From assembly GCA_041391505.1 (NCBI GenBank), contig JAWKNW010000038.1:1-41636 (forward strand): DNA of 41,636 nucleotides, read 5' to 3'. The position numbers and the translations under genes are program-made. Below the pieces are notes generated by a model that was not told where the DNA came from, ran no database searches, and saw only the letters and a program-made list of their open reading frames with translations. This DNA comes from Rhodothermales bacterium (GTDB taxonomy: Bacteria > Bacteroidota > Rhodothermia > Rhodothermales > JAHQVL01). Shown one piece after another: positions 33,601 to 40,519 of this stretch; within the stretch, counting starts at the first letter, position 1, and each line of letters begins with the position of its first letter.

Positions 33601-33781
33601 GCCGGAGGCCGGCTTCACGGGTGTGCTCGTCGGGGCCATGGCAGGTGTAGCACCGGTCCGAGAGGATCGGTTTGATGTGGTAGTTGTAGTCCACCACATC
33701 CGGCAACGGCGAGTCCGTGGCCGGCGGCTTCTGGCTGCACGCCGAGAAGGCGATAAGGAAAAGGAGAGTGAGACGCTTCAT
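30623..33781 (-). CDS. Lipoprotein with PSCyt1, DUF1549, LamG-like and DUF1553 domains
   Basis: 1052 aa from ATG 33781; the frame is open to 33829 but the upstream residues precede the lipoprotein signal. The lipobox is FSAC (C15). A single-haem cytochrome motif CYTCH (44-48, with CHGPDEHTREAGLRLDTE) marks the planctomycete-type cytochrome domain. DUF1549 follows (~150-370, DRFVLARLEREGLTPSPEA), then a concanavalin/LamG-like insert (~440-640, FSIAFWMKPAKWNEWNVLV), then DUF1553 (~740-1000, RVAVNRMWQFFFGAGLV, with RQRTSTPMQALVLLNDPQF). This architecture is common in Planctomycetes and Rhodothermota, usually next to DUF1501; the pair is suspected in polymer breakdown or redox but is not established. 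It is divergent from the 13-haem cytochrome gene. Confidence 0.93.
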   Translation of the reverse strand: MKRLTLLFLIAFSACSQKPPATDSPLPDVVDYNYHIKPILSDRCYTCHGPDEHTREAGLRLDTEEGFSAPLGKAGDHVAVVPGNPGKSELIRRISSSNPEDMMPPPESNLTLTPYEIALIYRWVEQGAKWKPHWSFTPAEKPDPPAVNAAEWPVNDIDRFVLARLEREGLTPSPEAGRERLLRRVTFDLTGLPPSIDAIDAFVNDPAPDAYERVVDRLLASDAYGERMANEWLDVARYADTGGYQSDRLRRMWPWRDWVVDAFNRNLPYDDFLTWQLAGDLLPDATKEQIMATAFNRNHRQTEEGGSIEEEFRTEYVADRVNTLGTAVLGLTLECARCHDHKYDPVTQKEYYQLYAFFNSVDESGQTSFFTDAVPVPTLLMTDDATDSALVDVRRRIADAERALTTAAADAEEDFLAWRARFAPSMLPAMPSPGPVDLFRFERLSGGVLPNDAHSSRAGKAIYDPALVEGKNGRAMVFDGENGIEAEGVGDFKRTDPFSIAFWMKPAKWNEWNVLVHHTKAALDAGSRGYEIAMQGNRLVAGLAHMWPQNAIRIVTKDSLALGAWTHVTMTYDGSSRGAGLRLFVNGAPAAVDVVRDNLFKNIAYERTKVDFTMGFRFRDAGFKDGLIDDLAIYDRELTAIEAAQLAGADPLPESERSDRLRAYYLAHHAPGYARARQALRQLREEENERVSAVEEIMVMRDMPQRRPAYVLVRGQYDRKGDEVSPATPASLLPFDEALPRNRLGLARWLTDPKHPLTARVAVNRMWQFFFGAGLVSTPEDFGNQGQLPSHPALLDWLATDFVASGWDVKHFVKQIVMSATYRQASETTPAVRQRDPANTLLARGPSFRLPAEMLRDNALAASGLLVAKMGGPPVKPYQPAGLWEEKSGAKYVQDTGESLYRRSLYTFWKRTSPPPAMTTFDAPERNSCLVRRQRTSTPMQALVLLNDPQFVEAARKLGERMWHEAGDDRSAQVTLAFRLLTGEAPSDAERAVLEAIYQEQYDEYARDADAAGRLLAVGESPRDAAIDAPSLAAATMVASAIMNYDAAVMRR

Positions 33782-33785
33782 AGCT

Positions 33786-33809
33786 TGTGTACCGACGCTA
33801 ATGTACACA
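33786..33809. promoter_or_regulatory. Candidate operator in the divergent promoter region
   Basis: TGTGTAC (33786-33792) and GTACACA (33803-33809) form a 7-bp perfect inverted repeat with a 10-base spacer, placing the half-sites about 17 bases apart centre to centre. It lies 5 bases upstream of the leftward lipoprotein start in the 156-base divergent gap. It could be a dimeric regulator site or an mRNA leader hairpin. Confidence 0.45.
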
Positions 33810-33937
33810 TCGCGGAAGCCAAATCGCACCTCCCGCGAGACGACGATTCGGAAAAGGCCATCGCTCAGAGAATCCTCATGGAACCGGGCAGACGGATCCC
33901 TGTGAGAAATCGTACCTCCGTGAAGACGTGCAGGATC

Positions 33938-35023
33938 ATGAAATCACCCTTTCTGGCATGGCGGTATGGCGCGGCGATGGCCCTGGCGGCCAGCCTGTTC
34001 GCCGGCGCGGCCTTCGCCCAGGACCCCGCCGCCGTAAATCCGCATGGCGATTTCCGGGCGGACATCAGCTGCGCCTCGTGTCATACGACGAGCGGCTGGC
34101 AGCCGCTCCGCGCCCCCATGGACTTCGACCACACGGCCGACGCCGGGTTCGCCCTCACCGGCAGCCATCGGCGCGCGTCCTGCGCGGCATGCCATGTCGA
34201 CCTGCAATTCGGCGAGCCGGACGTGCCGGAAGACGCCTGTGGCGCCTGCCATCTGGACGTGCATCAGGGCGCGCTCGCCGGCGCTTGCGTCGACTGCCAT
34301 ACGACGACGACCTTCCGCGACGTCGATGGCCTCCAGGCCCACTTGCAGACGCGATTCCCCCTCACCGGCGCGCACCAGCAGACGGCCTGCGTCACCTGCC
34401 ACACCGACGACCGCTACGGCGCCTTCGCCCCGCTGGAAAACGCCTGCGACGACTGCCACCACGAAGACTACGTGCTGGCGGCCTCGATCGACCACGTGGC
34501 GATGGGGTTCTCTACCGGATGCGACGATTGCCACACCACCCTCGGATGGTCCGGCACCGCGTTCGACCACGAACGGGCCTCGGAGGGGTACCCGCTCCTG
34601 GGCGCACACCAGTATCTCTCCTGTGACGCCTGCCACGTCACCCCCTCGCTCGCGCCGCGCTTCACGCCTTCCGACGCCAACGACTGCTATACCTGCCACG
34701 AGGCCGACTATACGCGCGAACACGCCGGCACCGGGTTTACGACGGTCTGCCTCGATTGCCACACCACCGACTCGTGGGATGGCGCTACATTCGACCACGA
34801 CAGCGAAAACTTCCCCATCTTCTCGGGCGAACACCGGGGTAAATGGAACAACGACTGCCAGACCTGCCACGACACGCCCGGCCAATTCATGGCCTTCACG
34901 TGCTTCAATTGCCACGAGCATCGCCAGAGCAGCATGGATAGCGAACACCGCGGCGTCCGCAATTACCTCTACGACTCAGCCGCCTGCTACGCCTGCCATC
35001 CCCGCGGCCGCGAAGACGATTGA
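33938..35023 (+). CDS. Periplasmic multihaem c-type cytochrome with 13 CXXCH motifs
   Basis: 361 aa from ATG 33938; the frame is open far upstream, but that part is antisense to the preceding gene. Signal peptide ~1-28 (AAMALAASLFAGAAFAQ). The mature protein holds 13 CXXCH haem-binding motifs, beginning CASCH, CAACH, CGACH, CVDCH, CVTCH and ending CQTCH, CFNCH, CYACH. Repeating units of the form FxLTGxHxxxxCxxCH (FALTGSHRRASCAACH, FPLTGAHQQTACVTCH) suggest tandem duplication. The histidine-rich spacers can supply distal haem ligands. The family role is periplasmic electron transfer; donor and acceptor are unknown. No menaquinol-oxidising partner is encoded nearby, although the divergent gene also has one haem motif. 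Confidence 0.92.
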   Translation: MKSPFLAWRYGAAMALAASLFAGAAFAQDPAAVNPHGDFRADISCASCHTTSGWQPLRAPMDFDHTADAGFALTGSHRRASCAACHVDLQFGEPDVPEDACGACHLDVHQGALAGACVDCHTTTTFRDVDGLQAHLQTRFPLTGAHQQTACVTCHTDDRYGAFAPLENACDDCHHEDYVLAASIDHVAMGFSTGCDDCHTTLGWSGTAFDHERASEGYPLLGAHQYLSCDACHVTPSLAPRFTPSDANDCYTCHEADYTREHAGTGFTTVCLDCHTTDSWDGATFDHDSENFPIFSGEHRGKWNNDCQTCHDTPGQFMAFTCFNCHEHRQSSMDSEHRGVRNYLYDSAACYACHPRGREDD

Positions 35024-35030
35024 GGGGGAG

Positions 35031-35120
35031 AGTTCAAGGCGGAAGGTTCAAGGTTTAAGGCGCGGTGAACGACCACGGCGAACTCTTTGAACATTGAACA
35101 TTGAACATTGAACCTTAATC
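35031..35120. repeat. Intergenic heptamer array F
   Basis: Left units: TTCAAGG (35033), CGGAAGG (35040), TTCAAGG (35047), TTTAAGG (35054). A 25-base centre follows, then right units TTTGAAC (35086), ATTGAAC three times (35093-35113) and CTTAATC (35114). The arms are partly complementary. It fills the 98-base gap between convergent genes. Confidence 0.85.
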
Positions 35121-35121
35121 C

Positions 35122-35697
35122 TCACAGAATCACCAGATCCTCCACGAAGACCAGCTCGCAGGCGCCATTTCCGGTGTCGGCGCGGGTCAGCGAGCTTTTC
35201 CAGTGGAATCCGTCCGGTCCGCTCACTTCGATGAGCTTGCCGGTGATGCGCACCACGTCGCCGTCGCGAACGCGGCCGAGGGTGCGACGCACGAGGTCGT
35301 CGGCCGGCACCATGTGCATGTTGGCGCTGCTGGACACGATTTCGCCCAGCGGAATCGGCAGGTCGCGGGCACGCCAGCGGTACCAGCGCCACGACTGCGA
35401 GATCGACAGCCGGTCGATCACGGCGGAGTCGGACATACGCCCCCAGCCCAGCGCCAGATCGTACGGCGCCAGCTCGGCGCCGCGGTCGAACCAGTAGCGC
35501 TCCTTCCCCAGCACCCGCGCCGTCAATTCGAACGTCGCCAGGGGCAGGATGCGGTAGGCGCCATGTGGAAACGCCCCTTGCCGGGCCAGATTGGTCTGCG
35601 CCGGCGGCTCGGGAGCGAGCACGCCGGGCGGATGGTCCAGCGCGCAACCCGAAGCCAGCGAGCAAAGCAGTAACACGATCAGCGGGGTGCGCATCAC
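35122..35697 (-). CDS. Lipoprotein of a conserved uncharacterised family
   Basis: 191 aa. Signal peptide with lipobox ASGC (residues 15-18), so it is probably membrane-anchored. The mature part contains YDLALGWGRMSDSAVIDRLS, SQSWRWYRW and SANMHMVPADDLV, and then GDVVRITGKLIEVSGPDGF. I recall this combination (GWGxMSD plus SANMHxxPA) from an uncharacterised protein family in diverse Gram-negatives, but cannot name a function. The C-terminal part resembles a small OB-type barrel. It is convergent with the cytochrome gene and divergent from the Rof-like gene. Confidence 0.75.
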   Translation of the reverse strand: MMRTPLIVLLLCSLASGCALDHPPGVLAPEPPAQTNLARQGAFPHGAYRILPLATFELTARVLGKERYWFDRGAELAPYDLALGWGRMSDSAVIDRLSISQSWRWYRWRARDLPIPLGEIVSSSANMHMVPADDLVRRTLGRVRDGDVVRITGKLIEVSGPDGFHWKSSLTRADTGNGACELVFVEDLVIL

Positions 35698-35836
35698 AAG
35701 GCAGCGACAGATGGTACTCGATCAGGAACACGGCGTGTTTCAGGCGCCGGCTTCCCTCTGGATTCGTCGCATCCGACCGCCGCGCCGAACGCAACCTGGC
35801 GGCGCCTCACGAGTACCCGAGCAAACCCGTTACGCC

Positions 35837-36106
35837 ATGCCGGACACACCCTATACCCCCATCGATTGCGGCTTTTACGACATCCTGGAAGATCAGGCGG
35901 TGCGGGGGGTTCCCTGTGAAATCGTCTATCTGGACCCGGAAGAAAACCAGCGGGTGGTGGAAACGCGGATTCTGGATGTCTACGCCCGGGGAAACGAGGA
36001 ATTCATCGTCCTGGCCGCGACGGCGGACGATCCCCCCATCCGACTCGATCGCCTCGTGCGCGTCGCCGGCGTGGACCGCCCGGCGTCGTGCGCGCCATCC
36101 CCATGA
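35837..36106 (+). CDS. rof: Rho-binding antiterminator (Rof/YaeO family)
   Basis: Rof proteins bind the RNA-binding site of Rho and reduce Rho-dependent termination (cytosol). 89 aa from ATG 35837; the frame is open further upstream but only from MPDTPYTPIDCGFYD does it match the family. Recognisable features are the opening Y-x-P-I-D-C-x-x-Y-D, the central strand CEIVYLDPEE, then ILDVYARGNEEFIVL and the closing IRLDRLVRVAGV. These match the small beta-barrel of E. coli YaeO/Rof. The stop codon overlaps the next start in an ATGA arrangement, so translation of the two genes is coupled. Confidence 0.8.
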   Translation: MPDTPYTPIDCGFYDILEDQAVRGVPCEIVYLDPEENQRVVETRILDVYARGNEEFIVLAATADDPPIRLDRLVRVAGVDRPASCAPSP

Positions 36107-36756
36107 CCGACGCCCTGCTCATCGTACTGGCCGGCCTGCTGGGCGGCGCCCACTGCATTGGCATGTGTGGGGGCTTCCCGCTGATGATCGCCCATCTCTC
36201 CCCCGACACCGGCAGCCGGACGGCCCGCATGGGCCTCTACGGGCTGGGAAAAACGGTGAGCTACATGGCGCTCGGGCTCGTCGCCGGCGGCGGCGGCGCC
36301 CTGATGCACCTGCTTATGGGCGGCCAGCAGATCCTGGCGGGGATCCTCGGCGGGCTGCTGATCGTCGCGGGCGTCACCTATCTCTTCGGACAGCGCGGCC
36401 TCGCCGGCAGCCGGCTCGTCGCGCGCGGCACGGCCTGGCTCGCGGCCGCGCTGAAGCGCCTCTTCGATCGGGGAGGCGCCACCGGAGCCCTCAGCGTCGG
36501 ACTCATGAACGGCCTCCTGCCCTGCCCGCTGGTCTACGCCATGCTCCTCCGCGCCGGCGCCGCCGCCACCCCGCTGGACGGCGCCCTGACCATGGGGTTG
36601 TTCGGCCTGGGGACGCTGCCGGCCCTCTTCGGCCTCGCGTGGGCCGGCCAGTTCATCAAACCCTACTGGCGTCAACGCATTAATGTCGTCACCGGGCTCC
36701 TGCTCATCGCGCTCGGCATCATGACCATCCTTCGCGGCATGGGCGCCCACCATTGA
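36103..36756 (+). CDS. TauE/SafE (DsbD-like) family membrane protein
   Basis: 217 aa from ATG 36103; an in-frame GTG at 36088 would add five residues, but the ATGA overlap with rof favours the ATG. It has about six transmembrane helices. The N-terminal motif LLGGAHCIGMCGGFPLM is the hallmark of the 'urease accessory UreH-like/DsbD_2' branch of the TauE/SafE superfamily. A second conserved motif, MNGLLPCPLVYAML, opens the C-terminal half. The paired cysteine motifs suggest redox or metal transport; family members often occur near cytochrome-oxidase and copper genes, which are not in this window. The exact substrate is unknown. Confidence 0.88.
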   Translation: MTDALLIVLAGLLGGAHCIGMCGGFPLMIAHLSPDTGSRTARMGLYGLGKTVSYMALGLVAGGGGALMHLLMGGQQILAGILGGLLIVAGVTYLFGQRGLAGSRLVARGTAWLAAALKRLFDRGGATGALSVGLMNGLLPCPLVYAMLLRAGAAATPLDGALTMGLFGLGTLPALFGLAWAGQFIKPYWRQRINVVTGLLLIALGIMTILRGMGAHH

Positions 36757-36758
36757 TG

Positions 36759-36885
36759 GAAAGGGGGGTAAGGGGGGTGAGATACGAGATGCTGGATATT
36801 TAGCGATAATCGCGCATGCAAATCCGGCAGCGCAAAATCCCGCATCCCATAACCCACATCCCCCATCGAGCATCCTCCCTACCCC
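36759..36885. repeat. Intergenic heptamer array G
   Basis: Seven consecutive 7-base units lie at 36837-36885: ATCCCGC, ATCCCAT, AACCCAC, ATCCCCC, ATCGAGC, ATCCTCC, CTACCCC. On the left, G-rich units (GGGGTAA, GGGGGGT, GAGATAC, GAGATGC) at about 36764-36792 partly complement them. It directly follows the SafE-like gene. Confidence 0.8.
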
Positions 36886-37142
36886 CGTTCAGTTACTGTC
36901 CACTTATCAAACGCAATTTGCTCCACGCCTGTCGCACAATTGCACACTGGAAGCGCTTCGAAGCACCCGGAATGGCGAATGGTCCTTCAGTTGCCAGTTA
37001 TTCCGAGACCAATCCGTTCCAATTTCAAAACGGCGGCCCGCCTCGTCATCGATCCAACCGATGGCGGGGGTGTGCGGCCGATCGAGACGCGCGAAAACAT
37101 GCAATAGCCGGTTCACCACCGGACAACCCGTATTGCCGACCC
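36886..37142. other. Intergenic leader, no gene seen
   Basis: About 257 bases before the gene at 37143. The frame is open here but its translation is not protein-like. A small hairpin CCGGT/ACCGG is at 37108-37122. A promoter must lie in this stretch, but I cannot locate its boxes. Confidence 0.4.
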
Positions 37143-37550
37143 ATGGCCATCCACCTCAACCCGATGCCGCGAGAGGAGCTATACCTCATCTCGCTAACCG
37201 GCTTCGTTTCCGGCAAGGAACTCCTGCCGACGCTCGAAGCCCTCTGGCTGCAAGACGATTTCAGGCCCTCCTACAATCAGATCTGGGACTGCCGGGGAAT
37301 CGACGAACTCGACATGGACTTGCCCGACTTGACCGCTCTGGTCAAACTCCTCCGCACGTTCGTCCCCCCCGAAGCCTGTGAACCTGGCAAAATCGCGGTC
37401 GTCACCGCCCGCTTTGTCGACTACACGTTTGCGCGCGCCCTCTTCGGCCTGACCAAATCGTGCAGGCATCCCCGAAAGGTCTTCCACTCCACGGTCGAAG
37501 CCGAAGTGTGGCTCTCCATCGCGAAGGAGTCCGCCCGCACCGAGTCCTGA
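37143..37550 (+). CDS. Small STAS-like protein of unknown function
   Basis: 135 aa from ATG 37143; upstream in-frame sequence has no protein character. There is no signal peptide. The pattern is a strand ELYLISLTGFVSG, a helix LLPTLEALWLQDDF, then YNQIWDCRGIDELDMDLPDL (strand, then helix LTALVKLLRTF), GKIAVVTARFVDYTFARALF, and a C-terminal strand-helix with AEVWLSI. This order and the I-W-D-x-R motif are those of small bacterial proteins with an SpoIIAA/STAS-like fold. The role is unknown. It is convergent with ppsA. Confidence 0.7.
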   Translation: MAIHLNPMPREELYLISLTGFVSGKELLPTLEALWLQDDFRPSYNQIWDCRGIDELDMDLPDLTALVKLLRTFVPPEACEPGKIAVVTARFVDYTFARALFGLTKSCRHPRKVFHSTVEAEVWLSIAKESARTES

Positions 37551-37564
37551 ACCCGGGTCATGTC

Positions 37565-37594
37565 GAGCCGGTTGATTCCTCGTTCCGCCGGCTC
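37565..37594. terminator. Hairpin between convergent genes
   Basis: GAGCCGG (37565-37571) pairs with CCGGCTC (37588-37594). The right arm overlaps the last bases of ppsA. There is no T-tract; the role is inferred from position only. Confidence 0.45.
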
Positions 37595-40154
37595 AGGGAT
37601 GGCGTTTCTTTGAGGGCGTGGTCTTTCGGGCGCGCGACGGCGCGGCCGCTTTCCGCGCGCCTCGTTTCGGGGTTTCGCCGGCCTGCGCGCGCTCCGCTTC
37701 CGCCACGGTCTGGACGGCGCGAAGGACGCTATCCGGCAACAGGGATATCGAATCGATCCCGGCATCCACCAGGAACGCCGCGAAATCCGGGTGATCGCTC
37801 GGGGCCTGGCCACAGATGCCCACGGGCCGGCCGGCGGCATGGGCCTTGACAATGAGGTCGCGGATCGTCTCGATCACCGCCTCGTTGCGCTCGTCGAACA
37901 GGTACGCGAGCTTCGCCGAGTCGCGGTCGACGCCGAGCATGAGCTGCGTCAGGTCGTTCGAACCGATCGAGAAGCCGTCGAACCGCTCCGCGAACCGGGC
38001 CGCCAGGGTTACGTTGGCGGGGATTTCCGCCATCACATAGACCTCGAGTCCGTTCACCCCCCGTCTGAGCCCGTTCGCGGCCATTTCGGCCAGAACGCGG
38101 TCGGCTTCCTCAAGCGTGCGGCAGAACGGGATCATCACGATTACATTCGTGAACCCCATCTCTTCGCGCACGCGCCGGATGGCGCGGCATTCAAGCGCGA
38201 AGCCGGCGCGGTAGTCGTCGCTGTAATAGCGCGAGGCGCCCCGCCAGCCGAGCATCGGGTTTTCCTCCTCGGGCTCGAACGCCGCGCCGCCGATCAGATG
38301 GGCGTATTCGTTCGTCTTGAAGTCGCTCGTCCGAACGATCACCGGATCCGGGTGCTGCGAGGCCGCGATCATCGCGATGCCCTGGGCCAGGTGCTCGACA
38401 AAGTAGTCGGTCTTGTCCGCGTAGCCGCGTGTCAGCGTTTCGATCCGGGCGCGCGCCGCTTCGTCCTGCACGCGCTCCGGTTCCACCAGCGCCATCGGGT
38501 GGATCTTGATGACGTTGTTGATGATGTATTCCATGCGCGCCAGGCCGACGCCCCGGCTGGGGAGTCGCCACCAGCGCATCGCGGCGGCGGGGCTGGCGAT
38601 GTTGATCATGATGCGCGTCCGCGTCTCGGGGATCGCGGAGAGATCGAGATCGACTTCCTCGAAGTCGAGGAGGCCGGCATACACGTACCCCTCGTCCCCC
38701 TGGGCGCACGAGAGCGTCACGTCCTGTCCATCCCGCAGCACCTCCGTGGCGTTGCCGGCGCCCACGATCGCCGGAACCCCCAGCTCGCGGCTGACGATGG
38801 CGGCATGCGAGGTGCGGCCGCCGTGATCGGTGACGATGCCGGCGGCGCGTTTCATGATCGGCACCCAGTCGGGGTCGGTCGTACGCGTCACCAGGATGGA
38901 GCCATCCCGGAACAGACCGATATCTTCCACCCGCTCGATGCGGCAAACGGGGCCTTTTGCCATGGCGTCGCCGATGCTGAGTCCCCGCACCAGTTCTTCG
39001 CCGGCTTCCTTGAGTCGGTAGGTTCGTAGCGCGCTCGATGTCCGGCGCGACTGCACGGTTTCGGGACGGGCCTGCACGATAAAGCACGCGCCGGTGTCGC
39101 CGTCCTTCGCCCATTCGATATCCATCGGGCGGCCGTAGTGCGTCTCGATGCGCACGGCCCAGCGGGCCAGCATCAGGATTTCGTCGTCCGAGAGCACCAT
39201 CGCGCGGCGTTCCGCCTCCGAGGTATCCCGCGTGACGGTCCGCTTGCCGGCGAGGCGTTCCAGCGCCCGGTGCGCCGCTTCCGGTTCGAAGCCGCCGTCG
39301 TCGTCCCACCGCTCCAGCATGTTTTCTTCCTGCATGGCCTGCCCGTCGGCATAGACCATCTTGATCGCTTTCTCCCCGCACGTCCGGCCGATGATCGGCC
39401 GCAGGCCGGCGTCGCCGAGGAACGGCTTGAACACGGTGTATTGATCGGGCGTGACGGTGCCCTTCACGACCGGCTCGCCGAGCCCCCAGGCGGCGCTGAT
39501 CAGCACCACGTCGGGAAAACCGGTCTCGGTGTCGAGGGTGAAGATCACGCCGGAGCCGGCCCGATCCGAGCGCACCATCTTCTGCACGCCGATCGACAGG
39601 GCGATCTGCATGGAATCGAACGCGTGCGCTTCGCGGTACACGATGGCCCGGTCGGTAAACAGCGAGGCATAGCAGCGGACACACGCCGCCATCAGCGCCT
39701 CCTCGCCCTGAATGTTCAGGAAGGATTCCTGCTGGCCGGCGAAGCTCGCCTCGGGCAGATCCTCGGCCGTGGCGCTGCTGCGTACGGCGACATCGGCGCG
39801 CTCCACGCCGTAGCGCCGGCCGATTTCGCGGTAGGCCGCGCGAATGGCTGCCTCGATGGGCTTCGGGAAGGTCCCTTTCAGGATGAGCGCGCGGATCGCC
39901 TGGCCGGTCTCTTCCAGGGTGCGCCGGCCGGCGCCGCGTTCGGCGAGGTGTTGCCGGATGGCCGCTTCGAGCCCGTTTTCACGCAGAAACTCCCGGTAGG
40001 CCGCGGCGGTGGTGGCGAAGCCCTGGGGCACCGGGATGCCCTCCTTGCGCATCGTCGACGTCATCTCGCCGAGCGACGCATTTTTTCCACCGACGAGCGC
40101 GACGTCGTTGTTGCCGAGCGCCTCAAACCATCGAATGTAGGGGTTCTCTTTCAT
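37593..40154 (-). CDS. ppsA: Phosphoenolpyruvate synthase with basic C-terminal tail
   Basis: Converts pyruvate and ATP to phosphoenolpyruvate, AMP and phosphate; the gluconeogenic entry step (cytosol). 853 aa from ATG 40154 (MKENPYIRWFEALGN); in-frame starts further upstream are not family-like. The ATP-grasp domain starts VALVGGKNASLGEM. The phosphorylated histidine is H450 in GGRTSHAAIVSREL. The PEP/pyruvate barrel ends with the catalytic cysteine C781 in ICGQAPSDHPDFAAF. Typical enzymes stop shortly after SLLPDSVL. Here another ~50 residues follow, ending in a lysine/arginine/alanine-rich tail (ARKAAAPSRARKTTPSKKRH) of unknown role. It is divergent from the LigD-type gene. Confidence 0.95.
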   Translation of the reverse strand: MKENPYIRWFEALGNNDVALVGGKNASLGEMTSTMRKEGIPVPQGFATTAAAYREFLRENGLEAAIRQHLAERGAGRRTLEETGQAIRALILKGTFPKPIEAAIRAAYREIGRRYGVERADVAVRSSATAEDLPEASFAGQQESFLNIQGEEALMAACVRCYASLFTDRAIVYREAHAFDSMQIALSIGVQKMVRSDRAGSGVIFTLDTETGFPDVVLISAAWGLGEPVVKGTVTPDQYTVFKPFLGDAGLRPIIGRTCGEKAIKMVYADGQAMQEENMLERWDDDGGFEPEAAHRALERLAGKRTVTRDTSEAERRAMVLSDDEILMLARWAVRIETHYGRPMDIEWAKDGDTGACFIVQARPETVQSRRTSSALRTYRLKEAGEELVRGLSIGDAMAKGPVCRIERVEDIGLFRDGSILVTRTTDPDWVPIMKRAAGIVTDHGGRTSHAAIVSRELGVPAIVGAGNATEVLRDGQDVTLSCAQGDEGYVYAGLLDFEEVDLDLSAIPETRTRIMINIASPAAAMRWWRLPSRGVGLARMEYIINNVIKIHPMALVEPERVQDEAARARIETLTRGYADKTDYFVEHLAQGIAMIAASQHPDPVIVRTSDFKTNEYAHLIGGAAFEPEEENPMLGWRGASRYYSDDYRAGFALECRAIRRVREEMGFTNVIVMIPFCRTLEEADRVLAEMAANGLRRGVNGLEVYVMAEIPANVTLAARFAERFDGFSIGSNDLTQLMLGVDRDSAKLAYLFDERNEAVIETIRDLIVKAHAAGRPVGICGQAPSDHPDFAAFLVDAGIDSISLLPDSVLRAVQTVAEAERAQAGETPKRGARKAAAPSRARKTTPSKKRHP

Positions 40155-40414
40155 AACCAGTCCCATGCGTAAAGAACAGCGTGAGGGTCGCAAACGTGCG
40201 TCGCAGGGGCGCACCCGACCGCATCGTACGCCTTCATCTTATCGAAAAGGAAAACCAATCGATGACCGATGCCGCCCTATCCGGCTGTAGTCGATCCCCC
40301 TCTCCCCGGCTGTGCATTTTCCCCACGCCGTCGCCATGCCGGCGCCCAGGTTGACAGCGGGCGCCCACATCGGAAACAGGTCCGGCCTCACAGCAGGACG
40401 CGCTGCCAGGATCT
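40155..40414. other. Divergent promoter region, no gene seen
   Basis: Upstream of both ppsA (leftward) and the small frame plus polymerase gene (rightward). I see no convincing coding sequence, repeat or promoter boxes in it. Confidence 0.4.
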
Positions 40415-40519
40415 ATGCTGAATACCATGCACGATCCACCGAAGAAGGTCATGAAGCGACCGCCAGTCCCGTCGGGGCGCACCCTCGCCGACATCCAAAC
40501 CGTAGCAGGCGGGCCATGA
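40415..40519 (+). CDS. Possible 34-aa leader peptide overlapping the LigD-type gene
   Basis: A short frame from ATG 40415 (MLNTMHDPPKKVMKRPPV..) ends at TGA 40517-40519, which overlaps the polymerase start ATG at 40516 as ATGA. That overlap is the usual mark of translational coupling. The peptide is basic and matches nothing I know. It could be a coupling leader or chance; other in-frame starts (M5, M13) are possible. Confidence 0.25.
   Translation: MLNTMHDPPKKVMKRPPVPSGRTLADIQTVAGGP

Noticed and set aside
32081..33937. A long open extension upstream of the 13-haem cytochrome
   Set aside because: It is antisense to the DUF1549/DUF1553 gene and has no protein character; the signal peptide begins at 33938.
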